Shown in pieces: positions 25,928 to 33,827 of a stretch of 35,791 bases of DNA; position 1 is the first letter of the stretch, and every line of letters starts with the position of its first letter. The position numbers and the translations under genes were made by a program. The notes under the pieces are model-generated. The model was not told where the DNA came from. It did no database searches and worked only from the letters and a program-made list of their open reading frames with translations. The stretch is from a bacterium c-19 (GTDB taxonomy: Bacteria > Bacillota_I > Bacilli_A > Erysipelotrichales > Erysipelotrichaceae). Where the stretch lies: assembly GCA_009917405.1 (NCBI GenBank), contig QZED01000019.1:1-35791 (forward strand). The letters are read 5' to 3'.

Positions 25928-26160
25928 ACAACGGAATAAATGTATTTTTGAAGCTTAAAGCAGAATATTATTTTTTAGAAGCTTTGACACTCCAACAATT
26001 TGCATTTCAAACCATAACCATGCGGTTTCCCGCTATTATCCTGTTTTTAACGCTGATTGAAGAAAGCATTATCATTTTTCCTTTAAATATACAAAATAAC
26101 TATGGGAATTCTATTAAAAATAAGGTAAAATAGTATAAGATGGATTAGGAGGATATCCTT

Positions 26161-28185
26161 ATGAATAATAAAATTGTTGAAGCATATTATCAAGGCCACT
26201 GCTTCAAAGCATATGAGCTGTTTGGCGCTCATCTATGCGAAGAGCATGGGAAAAAGGGAGTTCGCTTTACTACTTTTGCTCCCCATGCGCAAAGCATTCA
26301 GGTCATCGGTTCGTTTAACGAATGGTCCTGCGAGGGCTGCTTTATGGAGCGCAGCGATAATAAAGGTATCTGGTCTGTGTTTATTCCCGATGTGAAAGTA
26401 CATGATATGTATAAATATCGTGTGACACAGGCAACCGGTAGGGTCGTTGATAAAATGGATCCGTATGCATTTTACAGTGAGCTGCGTCCGAATACCGCCA
26501 GCATCGTTGCCGACTTGGATTTCCCGCTGTGGAAAGATGAGAAATGGCTGAGTCAGCGAACAAAGAATTTTGATCGACCAGTGAATATCTATGAGATGCA
26601 TGTCGGCTCGTGGAAAAAGCCTGAGGATGTGGAATGGATCAATTACCGTGAAATTGCCGCAGACTTAATTGCCTATTTAAAAGAAATGAATTATACCCAT
26701 GTGGAATTTATGCCGCTGTGCGAATTCCCGTTTGACGGTTCTTGGGGCTATCAGTGTTCCGGTTATTTCAGTGTGACGAGCAGATACGGTGAATGCATTG
26801 ATTTGGCATATTTGATCAATGAGCTGCATCAGGCAAATATCGGTGTGATTATGGATTTTGTGCCGGTACATTTTGTCAGAGATGACTTCTCATTGTCATA
26901 TTTTGACGGAACGCCGCTGTATGAATATGAAAAGGCACATGACGCAGATTCCCAGTGGGGTACCGCTAACTTTAATTTGTGGAAAGAAGAAGTACGCTCC
27001 TTCCTTATGTCAGCCGGTGCTTTCTGGCTTGATAAATATCATGTGGACGGTTTGAGAATGGATGCGATTTCCAATATCATTCACTGGCACGGAAACAAGG
27101 ATCTTGGTGAAAATCAGGGCGCATTGGACTTTATTCGCCGTATGAATTACAATCTATCCGCTAATTTTCCGGGTGTGATGTTAATTGCGGAAGATTCCAG
27201 TGACTATCCGAATGTCACTAAGCTTACGATTGACAACGGCTTAGGCTTTGACTATAAATGGGATCTGGGATGGATGAATGACACCTTGAAATATTTGGAA
27301 AAGGATCCGATTTACCGCAAGTGGCATCATAATCAAATCACCTTTTCCATGGCTTATTTCTATTCCGAGCGCTTTATGACCGAATTTTCACATGATGAGG
27401 TCGTACACGGCAAGAAGACGATTATCGATAAGATTTGGGGTACTTATGAACAAAAATTCTCACAATTAAGAACCTTATATATGTACATGTTTACGCATCC
27501 GGGCAAAAAACTGAACTTTATGGGAAATGAACTGGCGCATTTCAGAGAATGGGATGAATCCAAAGAAAACGATTGGTTCTTATTAACCTATCCGCTTCAT
27601 GATGCATTTCATAATTATTTTGCGAAGTTGGGTGAATTCTATAAAAAAGAGCCTGCCTTGTACGCAGATGATTATAATTATGAAAGCTTCCGTTGGATCG
27701 ATGCGGACAATGCCGATGAAAACCTGTTCAGCTATATTCGCAGAGGCGCAACGAAAGATATTGTAGTTATTTTAAACTTCTCACCAAATGCCTATGAAAA
27801 GCATCGCTTCGGTGTTTTAAGCAACGGCACATACAGCGAGGTTTTGAACAGTGAGGCTGATACATGGGGCGGTTGTAATATGACAAACCCGAATAAGATC
27901 AAGGCAGAGAAAATACCTTATAACAATATGGAGCGAAGCATCTGTGTAGATGTTGCGCCGTTTGGAGCGGTAATGTTGGAAGTGCGTAAGCGAAACAGTG
28001 TCGGCACAGCTAAAAAGCAAGCAAACACAAGTAAGCCTGTTGCCGTAAAGAAATCCGTTTCGAGCAAAACGGCAGCGAAAACAAAGGCGACAGCTAAGCC
28101 TAAAAAACAGACAAAAGCAGCTTCAACAAAAAAGACAACGAAAAAAGCAACTGGTACAAAGTCAGCTGCCGCTAAAAGAAAATAA
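26161..28185 (+). CDS. glgB: 1,4-alpha-glucan branching enzyme with a lysine/alanine-rich tail
   Basis: GlgB cuts alpha-1,4 chains and re-attaches them as alpha-1,6 branches in glycogen. The 674-residue protein has an N-terminal CBM48 domain (FTTFAPHAQSIQVIGSFNEW), the GH13 barrel with nucleophile Asp301 (GLRMDAISN), acid/base Glu344 (IAEDSS) and transition-state Asp412 (FSHDEVVHGKK), and a C-terminal beta domain ending about residue 608. Unusually it continues with about 65 residues of Lys/Ala/Thr/Ser repeats (KTAAKTKATAKPKKQTKAAS), like the basic tail of histone H1. TAGGAGGAT precedes the ATG. glgP follows after a terminator. Confidence 0.95.
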   Translation: MNNKIVEAYYQGHCFKAYELFGAHLCEEHGKKGVRFTTFAPHAQSIQVIGSFNEWSCEGCFMERSDNKGIWSVFIPDVKVHDMYKYRVTQATGRVVDKMDPYAFYSELRPNTASIVADLDFPLWKDEKWLSQRTKNFDRPVNIYEMHVGSWKKPEDVEWINYREIAADLIAYLKEMNYTHVEFMPLCEFPFDGSWGYQCSGYFSVTSRYGECIDLAYLINELHQANIGVIMDFVPVHFVRDDFSLSYFDGTPLYEYEKAHDADSQWGTANFNLWKEEVRSFLMSAGAFWLDKYHVDGLRMDAISNIIHWHGNKDLGENQGALDFIRRMNYNLSANFPGVMLIAEDSSDYPNVTKLTIDNGLGFDYKWDLGWMNDTLKYLEKDPIYRKWHHNQITFSMAYFYSERFMTEFSHDEVVHGKKTIIDKIWGTYEQKFSQLRTLYMYMFTHPGKKLNFMGNELAHFREWDESKENDWFLLTYPLHDAFHNYFAKLGEFYKKEPALYADDYNYESFRWIDADNADENLFSYIRRGATKDIVVILNFSPNAYEKHRFGVLSNGTYSEVLNSEADTWGGCNMTNPNKIKAEKIPYNNMERSICVDVAPFGAVMLEVRKRNSVGTAKKQANTSKPVAVKKSVSSKTAAKTKATAKPKKQTKAASTKKTTKKATGTKSAAAKRK

Positions 28186-28194
28186 TTAAAATGA

Positions 28195-28224
28195 GGAAGT
28201 GTTTTGAAAAATACTTCCTTTTTT
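28195..28224 (+). terminator. Terminator of glgB
   Basis: GGAAGTGTTT (28195-28204) pairs with AAATACTTCC (28209-28218), including one G-T, and six T follow. Confidence 0.88.
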
Positions 28225-28313
28225 GGGTACTTGATGCTTAAGCAAAAAGGATTGGTGCATACTATATACTGAAGATATATGCACATGCGTCACTAAGTAC
28301 TGTAATGTAGGAT

Positions 28314-28342
28314 TTGTCTTTTGATGAAATTTTTGGTAAAAT
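28314..28342 (+). promoter_or_regulatory. Promoter of glgP
   Basis: TTGTCT (28314-28319), 17 bases, TAAAAT (28337-28342), with TGG making an extended -10. The -35 hexamer and spacing match those of the addB promoter. Confidence 0.7.
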
Positions 28343-28366
28343 AAAGCTTACGAGAGGTGAAAAAGA

Positions 28367-30796
28367 ATGAAAAAGGAAACAGCGAAAAATAAATTTCAAA
28401 ACAAGGATGAGTTTAAAGAAGAATTTAAGCGCAGAGTAATTGAAAAATACGGACGTTCCATCGAACAGGCACATAAGACAGAAAAATATATGGTACTTGG
28501 TGAAATGATTCGTGATTTTGCGAGTGTGAATTGGAAGCTGAGCAAGGAAGCGATTGCCGCAAAGGAACAGAAACAGATGTATTACTTCTCAATGGAATTT
28601 TTAATGGGAAGATTGATGACAAATAATCTGATGAATTTAGGTATTTATGATATTGTAAAAGATGGTTTGGCTGATTTAGATATTGATATTAACGAGCTTG
28701 AGGATTTGGAAAGCGATGCAGGACTGGGAAACGGCGGTTTAGGTCGTTTGGCTGCCTGCTTCTTAGATTCTTTGGCAAGCTTGAATCTGCCGGGACACGG
28801 TAACTGTATTCGTTATCAGTACGGTTTATTTAAGCAGGATATTAGAAACAATGAGCAAGTTGAGCTTCCGGATAACTGGATGAAACTCGGCAATGTTTGG
28901 GAAGTCAGAAAACCGAAACATGCGGTTGATGTGAAGTTCGGCGGTCATGTCGATATGTGGATGGGCAGTGACGGCAAGGCAATTGTCAACCATATTCCCG
29001 AAATGGTTGTGCGTGCGGTGCCTTACGATGTACCGATTGTCGGCTATAATACCAAACTGACGAATACTTTGCGCTTATGGTCTGCAGAGGTTGCGGATGA
29101 AGCCGTAAAATCAAATGGTTTATCGGAATATGTTCATGATGTAGAGGAAATTAATCTGAATGTATATCCGGATGATTCGACCGAAAGCGGTAAGCTGTTG
29201 CGTTTGAAGCAGCAATATTTCTTTGTTTGTGCCGGCTTAACAGCAATTCTGAAGCAGCATTTGCGTGTATATCCTTCCCTGGATAATTTGGCTGATAAAG
29301 TAAGCATTCAGCTGAATGATACACATCCGGTATTGTGTGTACCTGAATTAATGCGTTTATTGATGGATGATTATGGTTATGGCTGGGATCAGGCATGGGA
29401 AATCACCACCAATACAATGTCTTATACCAATCATACGGTATTGAGCGAAGCACTGGAAAAATGGAATATTGCGTATGTGCAAAAGCTGTTGCCGCGTATT
29501 TATATGATTATTGAAGAAATCGATCAGCGTTTCCGTTTCCAAGTAGGACATGATTTCGGTCATCCGGAATTGGTGAATGAGGTTGCGATTTTGAAGGACG
29601 GTCAGGTGCATATGGCACATTTGGCAATCGTCGGTTCTCACAGTGTCAACGGTGTTGCGGCACTTCATACACGTATTTTAATGGAAGATGTTATGAAAAG
29701 CTTCCATACAATTTATCCGCACAAGTTTAACAATAAGACAAACGGCATCACACATCGCCGTTGGCTGTTGTATTCTAACCCGCAGCTGACTGATTTGATC
29801 AGCTCTTATATCGGAGATGATTTTAAAACCGATCCGAGTAAGCTTGAAGATCTGATGAAGTATGTTGATGATGAAAAACTTCAGAATGATTTTATGAAGG
29901 TGAAAGCAGAGCGTAAGCAGATTTTAGCTGATTATATCAAAGAAGCTACCGGTATTGAAGTTGATGTGAATTCAATTTTCGATGTCCAGGCTAAGCGTCT
30001 TCATGCGTATAAACGTCAGCTGTTAAACGTGATGCATATCATTCATCTTTATTTGCAGATGAAAGAGGATCCAAGCTTTAAGATTACTCCGAGAACCTTT
30101 ATTTTTGCGGCAAAGGCAGCTCCTTCTTATGTATTTGCGAAAGAAGTCATTAAGCTGATTCACTGCGTAGCCGATAAGGTAAACAATGATCCGCATGTAT
30201 CTTCTATGTTAAAGGTAGTGTTCCTGCCGAATTATGGTGTCTCTATGGCGGAAATTCTTCAGAATGCGGCAGATGTATCTGAACAGATTTCTACTGCCGG
30301 TAAGGAAGCCAGCGGTACCGGTAATATGAAGTTTATGATGAACGGTGCTATTACACTGGGAACTATGGATGGTGCCAATGTGGAAATCGTTGAGCATGTC
30401 GGTTTTGAAAATGCCGAAATCTTCGGTTTGCGTGCCGATGATGTCGCATTGATCAAGTTAGACAATATGTATAATGCATGGGATAAGTATAATCAAAATC
30501 CGAACTTGCAGAAAATTATCACGGCATTGACTGATAATACTTTCAGCGATGATCCTAATGCATTTAAGACAATTTACAATGAACTGATGTTTAAGAACGA
30601 CGAATATCTGTTATTGGCAGATTATGAAGCTTATGCATATGCACAGCGCAATGTTGAAAAGCGTTATGCAGAGAAACAATCTTGGGCAAGAATGTGTCTT
30701 GTGAATATTGCACAGTCAGGTTTCTTCTCAAGCGATCGTACTATTCAGCAGTATGCGGATGATATTTGGCATATTAAACCAGTAACTGTGAAGTAA
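28367..30796 (+). CDS. glgP: Glycogen/starch/alpha-glucan phosphorylase
   Basis: GlgP releases glucose-1-phosphate from alpha-1,4-glucan ends. The 809-residue length is typical. Visible family segments are YYFSMEFLMGR, LGNGGLGRLAACFLDSLASL, QLNDTHPVL and the pyridoxal-phosphate site EASGTGNMKFMMNGAITLGT, with Lys655 as the Schiff-base lysine, followed by DGANVEI. AGAGGTG precedes the ATG. It has its own promoter although it sits just after glgB, so the two can be expressed separately. No ADP-glucose synthesis genes (glgC, glgA) are in the window. Confidence 0.97.
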   Translation: MKKETAKNKFQNKDEFKEEFKRRVIEKYGRSIEQAHKTEKYMVLGEMIRDFASVNWKLSKEAIAAKEQKQMYYFSMEFLMGRLMTNNLMNLGIYDIVKDGLADLDIDINELEDLESDAGLGNGGLGRLAACFLDSLASLNLPGHGNCIRYQYGLFKQDIRNNEQVELPDNWMKLGNVWEVRKPKHAVDVKFGGHVDMWMGSDGKAIVNHIPEMVVRAVPYDVPIVGYNTKLTNTLRLWSAEVADEAVKSNGLSEYVHDVEEINLNVYPDDSTESGKLLRLKQQYFFVCAGLTAILKQHLRVYPSLDNLADKVSIQLNDTHPVLCVPELMRLLMDDYGYGWDQAWEITTNTMSYTNHTVLSEALEKWNIAYVQKLLPRIYMIIEEIDQRFRFQVGHDFGHPELVNEVAILKDGQVHMAHLAIVGSHSVNGVAALHTRILMEDVMKSFHTIYPHKFNNKTNGITHRRWLLYSNPQLTDLISSYIGDDFKTDPSKLEDLMKYVDDEKLQNDFMKVKAERKQILADYIKEATGIEVDVNSIFDVQAKRLHAYKRQLLNVMHIIHLYLQMKEDPSFKITPRTFIFAAKAAPSYVFAKEVIKLIHCVADKVNNDPHVSSMLKVVFLPNYGVSMAEILQNAADVSEQISTAGKEASGTGNMKFMMNGAITLGTMDGANVEIVEHVGFENAEIFGLRADDVALIKLDNMYNAWDKYNQNPNLQKIITALTDNTFSDDPNAFKTIYNELMFKNDEYLLLADYEAYAYAQRNVEKRYAEKQSWARMCLVNIAQSGFFSSDRTIQQYADDIWHIKPVTVK

Positions 30797-30811
30797 CAAA
30801 TTGTATACGGT

Positions 30812-30844
30812 ATTAAAACCACGTCTGTTAGGCGTGGTTTTAAT
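30812..30844 (+). terminator. Terminator of glgP
   Basis: ATTAAAACCACG (30812-30823) pairs perfectly with CGTGGTTTTAAT (30833-30844) across a 9-base loop. Confidence 0.88.
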
Positions 30845-30855
30845 TTGCAAAAGCG

Positions 30856-30892
30856 ATGATTTATTGAAATAAAAAAAATTTCATCATTTTTT
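30856..30892 (+). terminator. Second hairpin with T run after glgP
   Basis: TGAAAT (30865-30870) pairs with ATTTCA (30878-30883), and outer ATGA with TCAT around a bulge, followed by six T. It could be a backup terminator or insulate the Rpn gene from read-through. Confidence 0.5.
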
Positions 30893-30978
30893 GTAATCTC
30901 CCTTTTTAACGTGTATATGTAATATAGGGGCTTTTTAAAGCTGTACTATATAACAGTGAAAGGAGAGAAAACTAATAT

Positions 30979-32037
30979 ATGAATACAACGACAGAAATCG
31001 TTGAAACAATCAAGCACAGCAATTACAAAATCACTTATGATGAATACTGTAAAAAGATTCTATGTAATAAACAAATATTGGCTCGCATCATTAAAGAATG
31101 TGTTTCGGAATTTCATGATATTCCGTTAGCCGAGATACCGGATTATATGGAAAGCGAACCGACAATGAATATAAATGTTGATAAAGCAGCCGATAAAATC
31201 TATGGGATGAATACCGAGGATATTTCTGTACATGGTGCCAAAATCATCTTTGATATTTTAGTAGGAATCAGATTACCTAATTCACTGAAGGATAGCATTG
31301 GTTTAATACTAAACATTGAAGCACAGGCAAACAGTAATACTCCCTATCCTCTGTTAAGCCGAGCTGTATATTACTGTAGTAGATTACTCGCAAGACAAAA
31401 AAATCGCCCTGACGGCTTTCAACATTCTGAGTTTCAGAATCTAAAGAAAGTTTATTCCATATGGATCGTGATGAATTCCAAAAAGGCGACGGAAGGGGTG
31501 ATGAATCAGTATTCAATTAGTGAAACATGCTTAAAAAGAGTGTATCATTTTCCTAAAGAAGCGTATGATAAACTGACTGTCATCATGATTTATCCTAACA
31601 GTAAATATGATGTGAATGATGAGAACTACAGTTTGATGGAGCTGTTACATATCTTGTTTAAAGCAGAAATCTCAGCAAAGGAGAAAAAGTGCCAATTAGA
31701 AAAAAACTATGGTATAATGATGACAAAGGAAACAGAACAGGAGGTTGAAGGTATGTGTAACTTGTCACAGGTTCATGTGGATGCAGGTCTTAAACGCGGT
31801 CTGGCGAAAGGACGTAAAGAGGGACGTAAAGAGGGACGTAAAGAGGGTCTTAAACTTGGTTTGGCAAAAGGGATAGCAGAAGGAGTCAAAAAGCAAATGA
31901 TTAAGAATGTAGCTACTATAATGAAAAAAACCAATCAAACGATGACTGAAGTCATGGATTTGTTAGACATCGATGAGTCACTTCGACCTGAAATAAGAAA
32001 ATGTATGAAAGCCCAATGTGATCAAAACGAGATATAA
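30979..32037 (+). CDS. Rpn-family PD-(D/E)XK nuclease (recombination-promoting nuclease), long form
   Basis: The 352-residue protein carries the Rpn/transposase_31-type nuclease core: Asp92 (KIIFDILVGIRL), then Glu114-x-Gln116 (LILNIEAQANS), and a helix YPLLSRAVYYCSRLLARQ. The Asp...Glu-x-Gln set is the active site of these DNA endonucleases. After about residue 259 come the VDAGLKRGLAKG start and three RKEG repeats, then a helical C-terminal domain. In E. coli, Rpn proteins are toxins acting against phage, restrained by a short protein translated from the same gene's 3' part. The same layout is present here. AGGAGAG precedes the ATG. It is a single-gene unit closed by a terminator, not part of an insertion sequence. 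Confidence 0.9.
   Translation: MNTTTEIVETIKHSNYKITYDEYCKKILCNKQILARIIKECVSEFHDIPLAEIPDYMESEPTMNINVDKAADKIYGMNTEDISVHGAKIIFDILVGIRLPNSLKDSIGLILNIEAQANSNTPYPLLSRAVYYCSRLLARQKNRPDGFQHSEFQNLKKVYSIWIVMNSKKATEGVMNQYSISETCLKRVYHFPKEAYDKLTVIMIYPNSKYDVNDENYSLMELLHILFKAEISAKEKKCQLEKNYGIMMTKETEQEVEGMCNLSQVHVDAGLKRGLAKGRKEGRKEGRKEGLKLGLAKGIAEGVKKQMIKNVATIMKKTNQTMTEVMDLLDIDESLRPEIRKCMKAQCDQNEI
31710..31718 (+). promoter_or_regulatory. Intragenic extended -10 promoter inside the Rpn gene
   Basis: TGGTATAAT (31710-31718) is a consensus TGn-TATAAT. Transcripts would start near 31725, just ahead of the internal ribosome binding site. No good -35 is present, which an extended -10 can tolerate. Confidence 0.6.
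31753..32037 (+). CDS. Candidate intragenic short Rpn protein (RpnS-like inhibitor)
   Basis: An in-frame ATG (codon 259 of the long form) has a perfect AGGAGG at 31739-31744, 8 bases upstream, and an extended -10 ahead of that. The product would have 94 residues (MCNLSQVHVDAGLKRGLAKG...), containing the three RKEG repeats and the C-terminal helical domain but none of the nuclease residues. By analogy with E. coli RpnS proteins, it would bind and block the long form. Separate expression is inferred from these signals only. Confidence 0.65.
   Translation: MCNLSQVHVDAGLKRGLAKGRKEGRKEGRKEGLKLGLAKGIAEGVKKQMIKNVATIMKKTNQTMTEVMDLLDIDESLRPEIRKCMKAQCDQNEI
31810..31845 (+). repeat. Three exact 12-base repeats encoding RKEG
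   Basis: The unit GGACGTAAAGAG occurs three times in a row without a mismatch. Related degenerate units flank it (GLAKG, GLKLGLAKG). Exact identity at DNA level suggests recent copy-number change. Confidence 0.9.
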
Positions 32038-32053
32038 TCATCTCGTTTTTTTT
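32026..32053 (+). terminator. Terminator of the Rpn gene, overlapping its stop
   Basis: AACGAGAT (32026-32033) pairs with ATCTCGTT (32040-32047), followed by a T run. The stop codon lies in the loop. Confidence 0.9.
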
Positions 32054-32212
32054 ATTTACACAATCATCATGACTTACTTGTTGCATTTACGCAACATCAA
32101 TAAAAAATAACAGCTACAGTGCGTTTACAGAGAATCTTTTAACGATTATGATATATAGACATTATTTGCGCTTTTTGTCACTTTTACATATTATGTAATG
32201 TTAAATTAGAAT
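32054..32212. other. AT-rich spacer after the Rpn gene
   Basis: This is part of a 629-base gap (32038-32666) without protein genes. GTTGC/GCAAC flanking ATTTAC forms a small hairpin near 32080-32095, and TACAT-ATT-ATGTA lies near 32187. Neither has a clear role. Confidence 0.3.
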
Positions 32213-32249
32213 AAAAAAAGACTGCGTCCAACCTAAATAAAGACACAGT
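32213..32249 (-). terminator. Terminator of the candidate small RNA
   Basis: Minus strand ACTGTGTC (32249-32242) pairs with GACGCAGT (32228-32221), with one T-G pair and a 13-base loop, then C and seven T. Confidence 0.75.
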
Positions 32250-32311
32250 TTTGACATCTCACCCATGCATTCTGCCCACCCGAGAATGTTCCAGATGTCT
32301 CATTATCCCTG
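32213..32311 (-). ncRNA. Candidate orphan small RNA, about 98 bases, with own promoter and terminator
   Basis: On the minus strand a promoter (TTTACT, 17 bases, TATACT, 32345-32317) is followed about 7 bases on by a structured segment. GACATCT (32299-32293) pairs perfectly with AGATGTC (32259-32253). Inside it CATTCT (32288-32283) pairs with AGAATG (32273-32268) and displays the loop CGGGTGGGC; a single-stranded CATGGGTG joins the stems. A terminator hairpin and T run close it. The next gene in that direction (Rpn) is convergent, so it is not a leader of a gene. I recognise no known family: no T-box, riboswitch, SRP, 6S or tmRNA signature. Confidence 0.55.
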
Positions 32312-32316
32312 CCATT

Positions 32317-32345
32317 AGTATACTACATAATAGTCATATAGTAAA
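32317..32345 (-). promoter_or_regulatory. Promoter of the candidate small RNA
   Basis: Minus strand TTTACT (32345-32340), 17-base spacer, TATACT (32322-32317). Confidence 0.6.
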
Positions 32346-32598
32346 TAAGAATTTTCAAAAAAATTGATTTTTTTTGTTTCGTTTCGTAAAACTCTTATCG
32401 CATTATATGAAAACAGTAAACAAAGGCGAAAAATGAATTTCTGTATGTATTTCATTTATAAATAAGATTCATAAATTATCTATACAAAAAAACATGAAAA
32501 TCGCTGTTTCAGTAAAATTCACACAATAATAGTGTTTACATTTTTGCAAAACTTTGATAAAGTATAAATAAGGGGTGCTATGTAAATAAAGTTTCATT
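32346..32598. other. AT-rich leader region upstream of the membrane-tethered sigma gene
   Basis: T- and A-rich runs and no reading frame of note. A possible -10 (TATAAA, 32563-32568) lies about 100 bases before the sigma start, without a well-spaced -35. Confidence 0.35.
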
Positions 32599-32619
32599 AT
32601 TTACAATGTAATTGTAAAT
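32599..32619 (+). promoter_or_regulatory. Perfect 9-bp inverted repeat upstream of the sigma factor gene
   Basis: ATTTACAAT (32599-32607), centre GTA, ATTGTAAAT (32611-32619). Its dyad symmetry and place 48 bases before the start codon suit an operator. Confidence 0.5.
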
Positions 32620-32666
32620 ATGTTTTAATACAAATGTTACAAAAATAAAAATGCGGAGGTGAAAGA

Positions 32667-33722
32667 ATGACACAAGAAGAAATCAGACTGATTGAGGAAG
32701 CGATGCAAAGTAAAGAAGGGGCATTTGAGCAGCTGTTTGAATACTATTATTCAATGGCATATGCAATGGCAATGCGGGAAACAAAAAATGATGCAGATGC
32801 GAAGGATGCCGTACAGGAAGCATTTATCAGTATTCACAGATCGATTAATGAATTAAGAGATCCGCAGGCGTTTCCGGCTTGGCTGAAGACGATTGTGCAT
32901 TCTAAATGCTATAAGCTTTTTAGGAAGAAACATGATATACCGGCTGATCCGAATGTGATGAATGAAACATATTGTGTGGAAGAAAGAAGCTATATGGTAC
33001 CAGTCACTCATTACAATAACGAAAATGAAAAAGAAGTGATTCATCAATTAATCAAACAGTTGAAACCAAGATATCAAGAGGTAGTAGAGCTTGTGTATCT
33101 CAAACAGTTAAAAATTGAGGAAGCGGCGAATTTGCTTGGATTATCGGCAGGTACTGTGAAGACAAGACTTCATCGAGCAAAAAAGGATCTGTTTGTATTA
33201 GTAAAAGCATTTGAAAAAGAAAATAACCGTAAAATTAAATTTAAAGCAGATGCTTTGGCAGCTGATTCTTTATTGATTGTAATTTTCAAACAAATGAAGC
33301 AGCAGCTTTTGCAGACCAAAGAATATATCAGTGGAAATTTGTTGACATCGGCATGTATGGCATCTATGAGTGTGCTTATGGTAAGCGGAGCTGCGTTTGT
33401 TTATGATGATATGAAAGAAGCGAAAAAACAGGAAGATACTGCACAGATACAGGAAAAGGAAACACCATCTGATAAAACAGAAAATATTGATTTGAATCAT
33501 GCTGTTTTTAAAGCAAAGGTTTATCAGGATATGAATATTACCAACAGCAGAAGTGCTTATTATACATGTGTGAATTTTATTATGAATGAATTGGAAAAGG
33601 AACAGAGTGAAGCTGAGTGGAATGAAATTTTACCTGTTTATTATGCATTAAAGGATAAGAATGATGCTTATTATCAGTTATTAAAAGCTGAGGGTTATAC
33701 AGAAGCTTTTGAACAAAGATAA
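32667..33722 (+). CDS. ECF sigma factor fused to a membrane span and an outside domain
   Basis: The 351-residue protein starts with a complete ECF sigma factor: region 2 at about residues 21-88 (FEQLFEYYYSMAYAMAMRET, then DAKDAVQEAFISIHRSI) and region 4 at about 123-182 (LKPRYQEVVELVYLKQLKIE, LSAGTVKTRLHRAKKDLF). It then has a linker, one membrane span at about 225-246 (LTSACMASMSVLMVSGAAFV) and about 100 residues outside, ending in a Tyr-rich helical segment. No separate anti-sigma gene is adjacent, so the tail may itself hold the sigma at the membrane until released. CGGAGGTG precedes the ATG. A surface protein gene follows; control of that gene is inferred. Confidence 0.88.
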   Translation: MTQEEIRLIEEAMQSKEGAFEQLFEYYYSMAYAMAMRETKNDADAKDAVQEAFISIHRSINELRDPQAFPAWLKTIVHSKCYKLFRKKHDIPADPNVMNETYCVEERSYMVPVTHYNNENEKEVIHQLIKQLKPRYQEVVELVYLKQLKIEEAANLLGLSAGTVKTRLHRAKKDLFVLVKAFEKENNRKIKFKADALAADSLLIVIFKQMKQQLLQTKEYISGNLLTSACMASMSVLMVSGAAFVYDDMKEAKKQEDTAQIQEKETPSDKTENIDLNHAVFKAKVYQDMNITNSRSAYYTCVNFIMNELEKEQSEAEWNEILPVYYALKDKNDAYYQLLKAEGYTEAFEQR

Positions 33723-33784
33723 AAACTTTTTATTTTTTTGTAACTATTTGATTTTTGTTGTACTCCTAAAGGTGAAGGGAATAA

Positions 33785-33809
33785 CATGGGGATCAGTCCC
33801 CTGTTTTTT
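33785..33809 (+). terminator. Terminator of the membrane-tethered sigma gene
   Basis: GGGGA (33788-33792) pairs with TCCCC (33797-33801), loop TCAG, extended by CA/TG, followed by TGTTTTTTC. Confidence 0.8.
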
Positions 33810-33827
33810 CATCAGCGTTATTTTTTT

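Noticed and set aside
25948-26133. A 61-codon frame before glgB
   Set aside because: It starts with TTG, lacks a ribosome binding site and shows no coding character.
31810-31845. Short exact repeats as a CRISPR array
   Set aside because: The 12-base units are adjacent, without spacers, and keep the reading frame.
30979-32037. An insertion sequence carrying the Rpn transposase-like gene
   Set aside because: No terminal inverted repeats or target duplication are visible, and the gene has its own promoter region and terminator.
32213-32311. A tRNA, SRP RNA, 6S RNA or riboswitch at the orphan RNA
   Set aside because: No cloverleaf or CCA end, no SRP GGAA tetraloop motif, no 6S open bubble, and no same-strand gene downstream to control.
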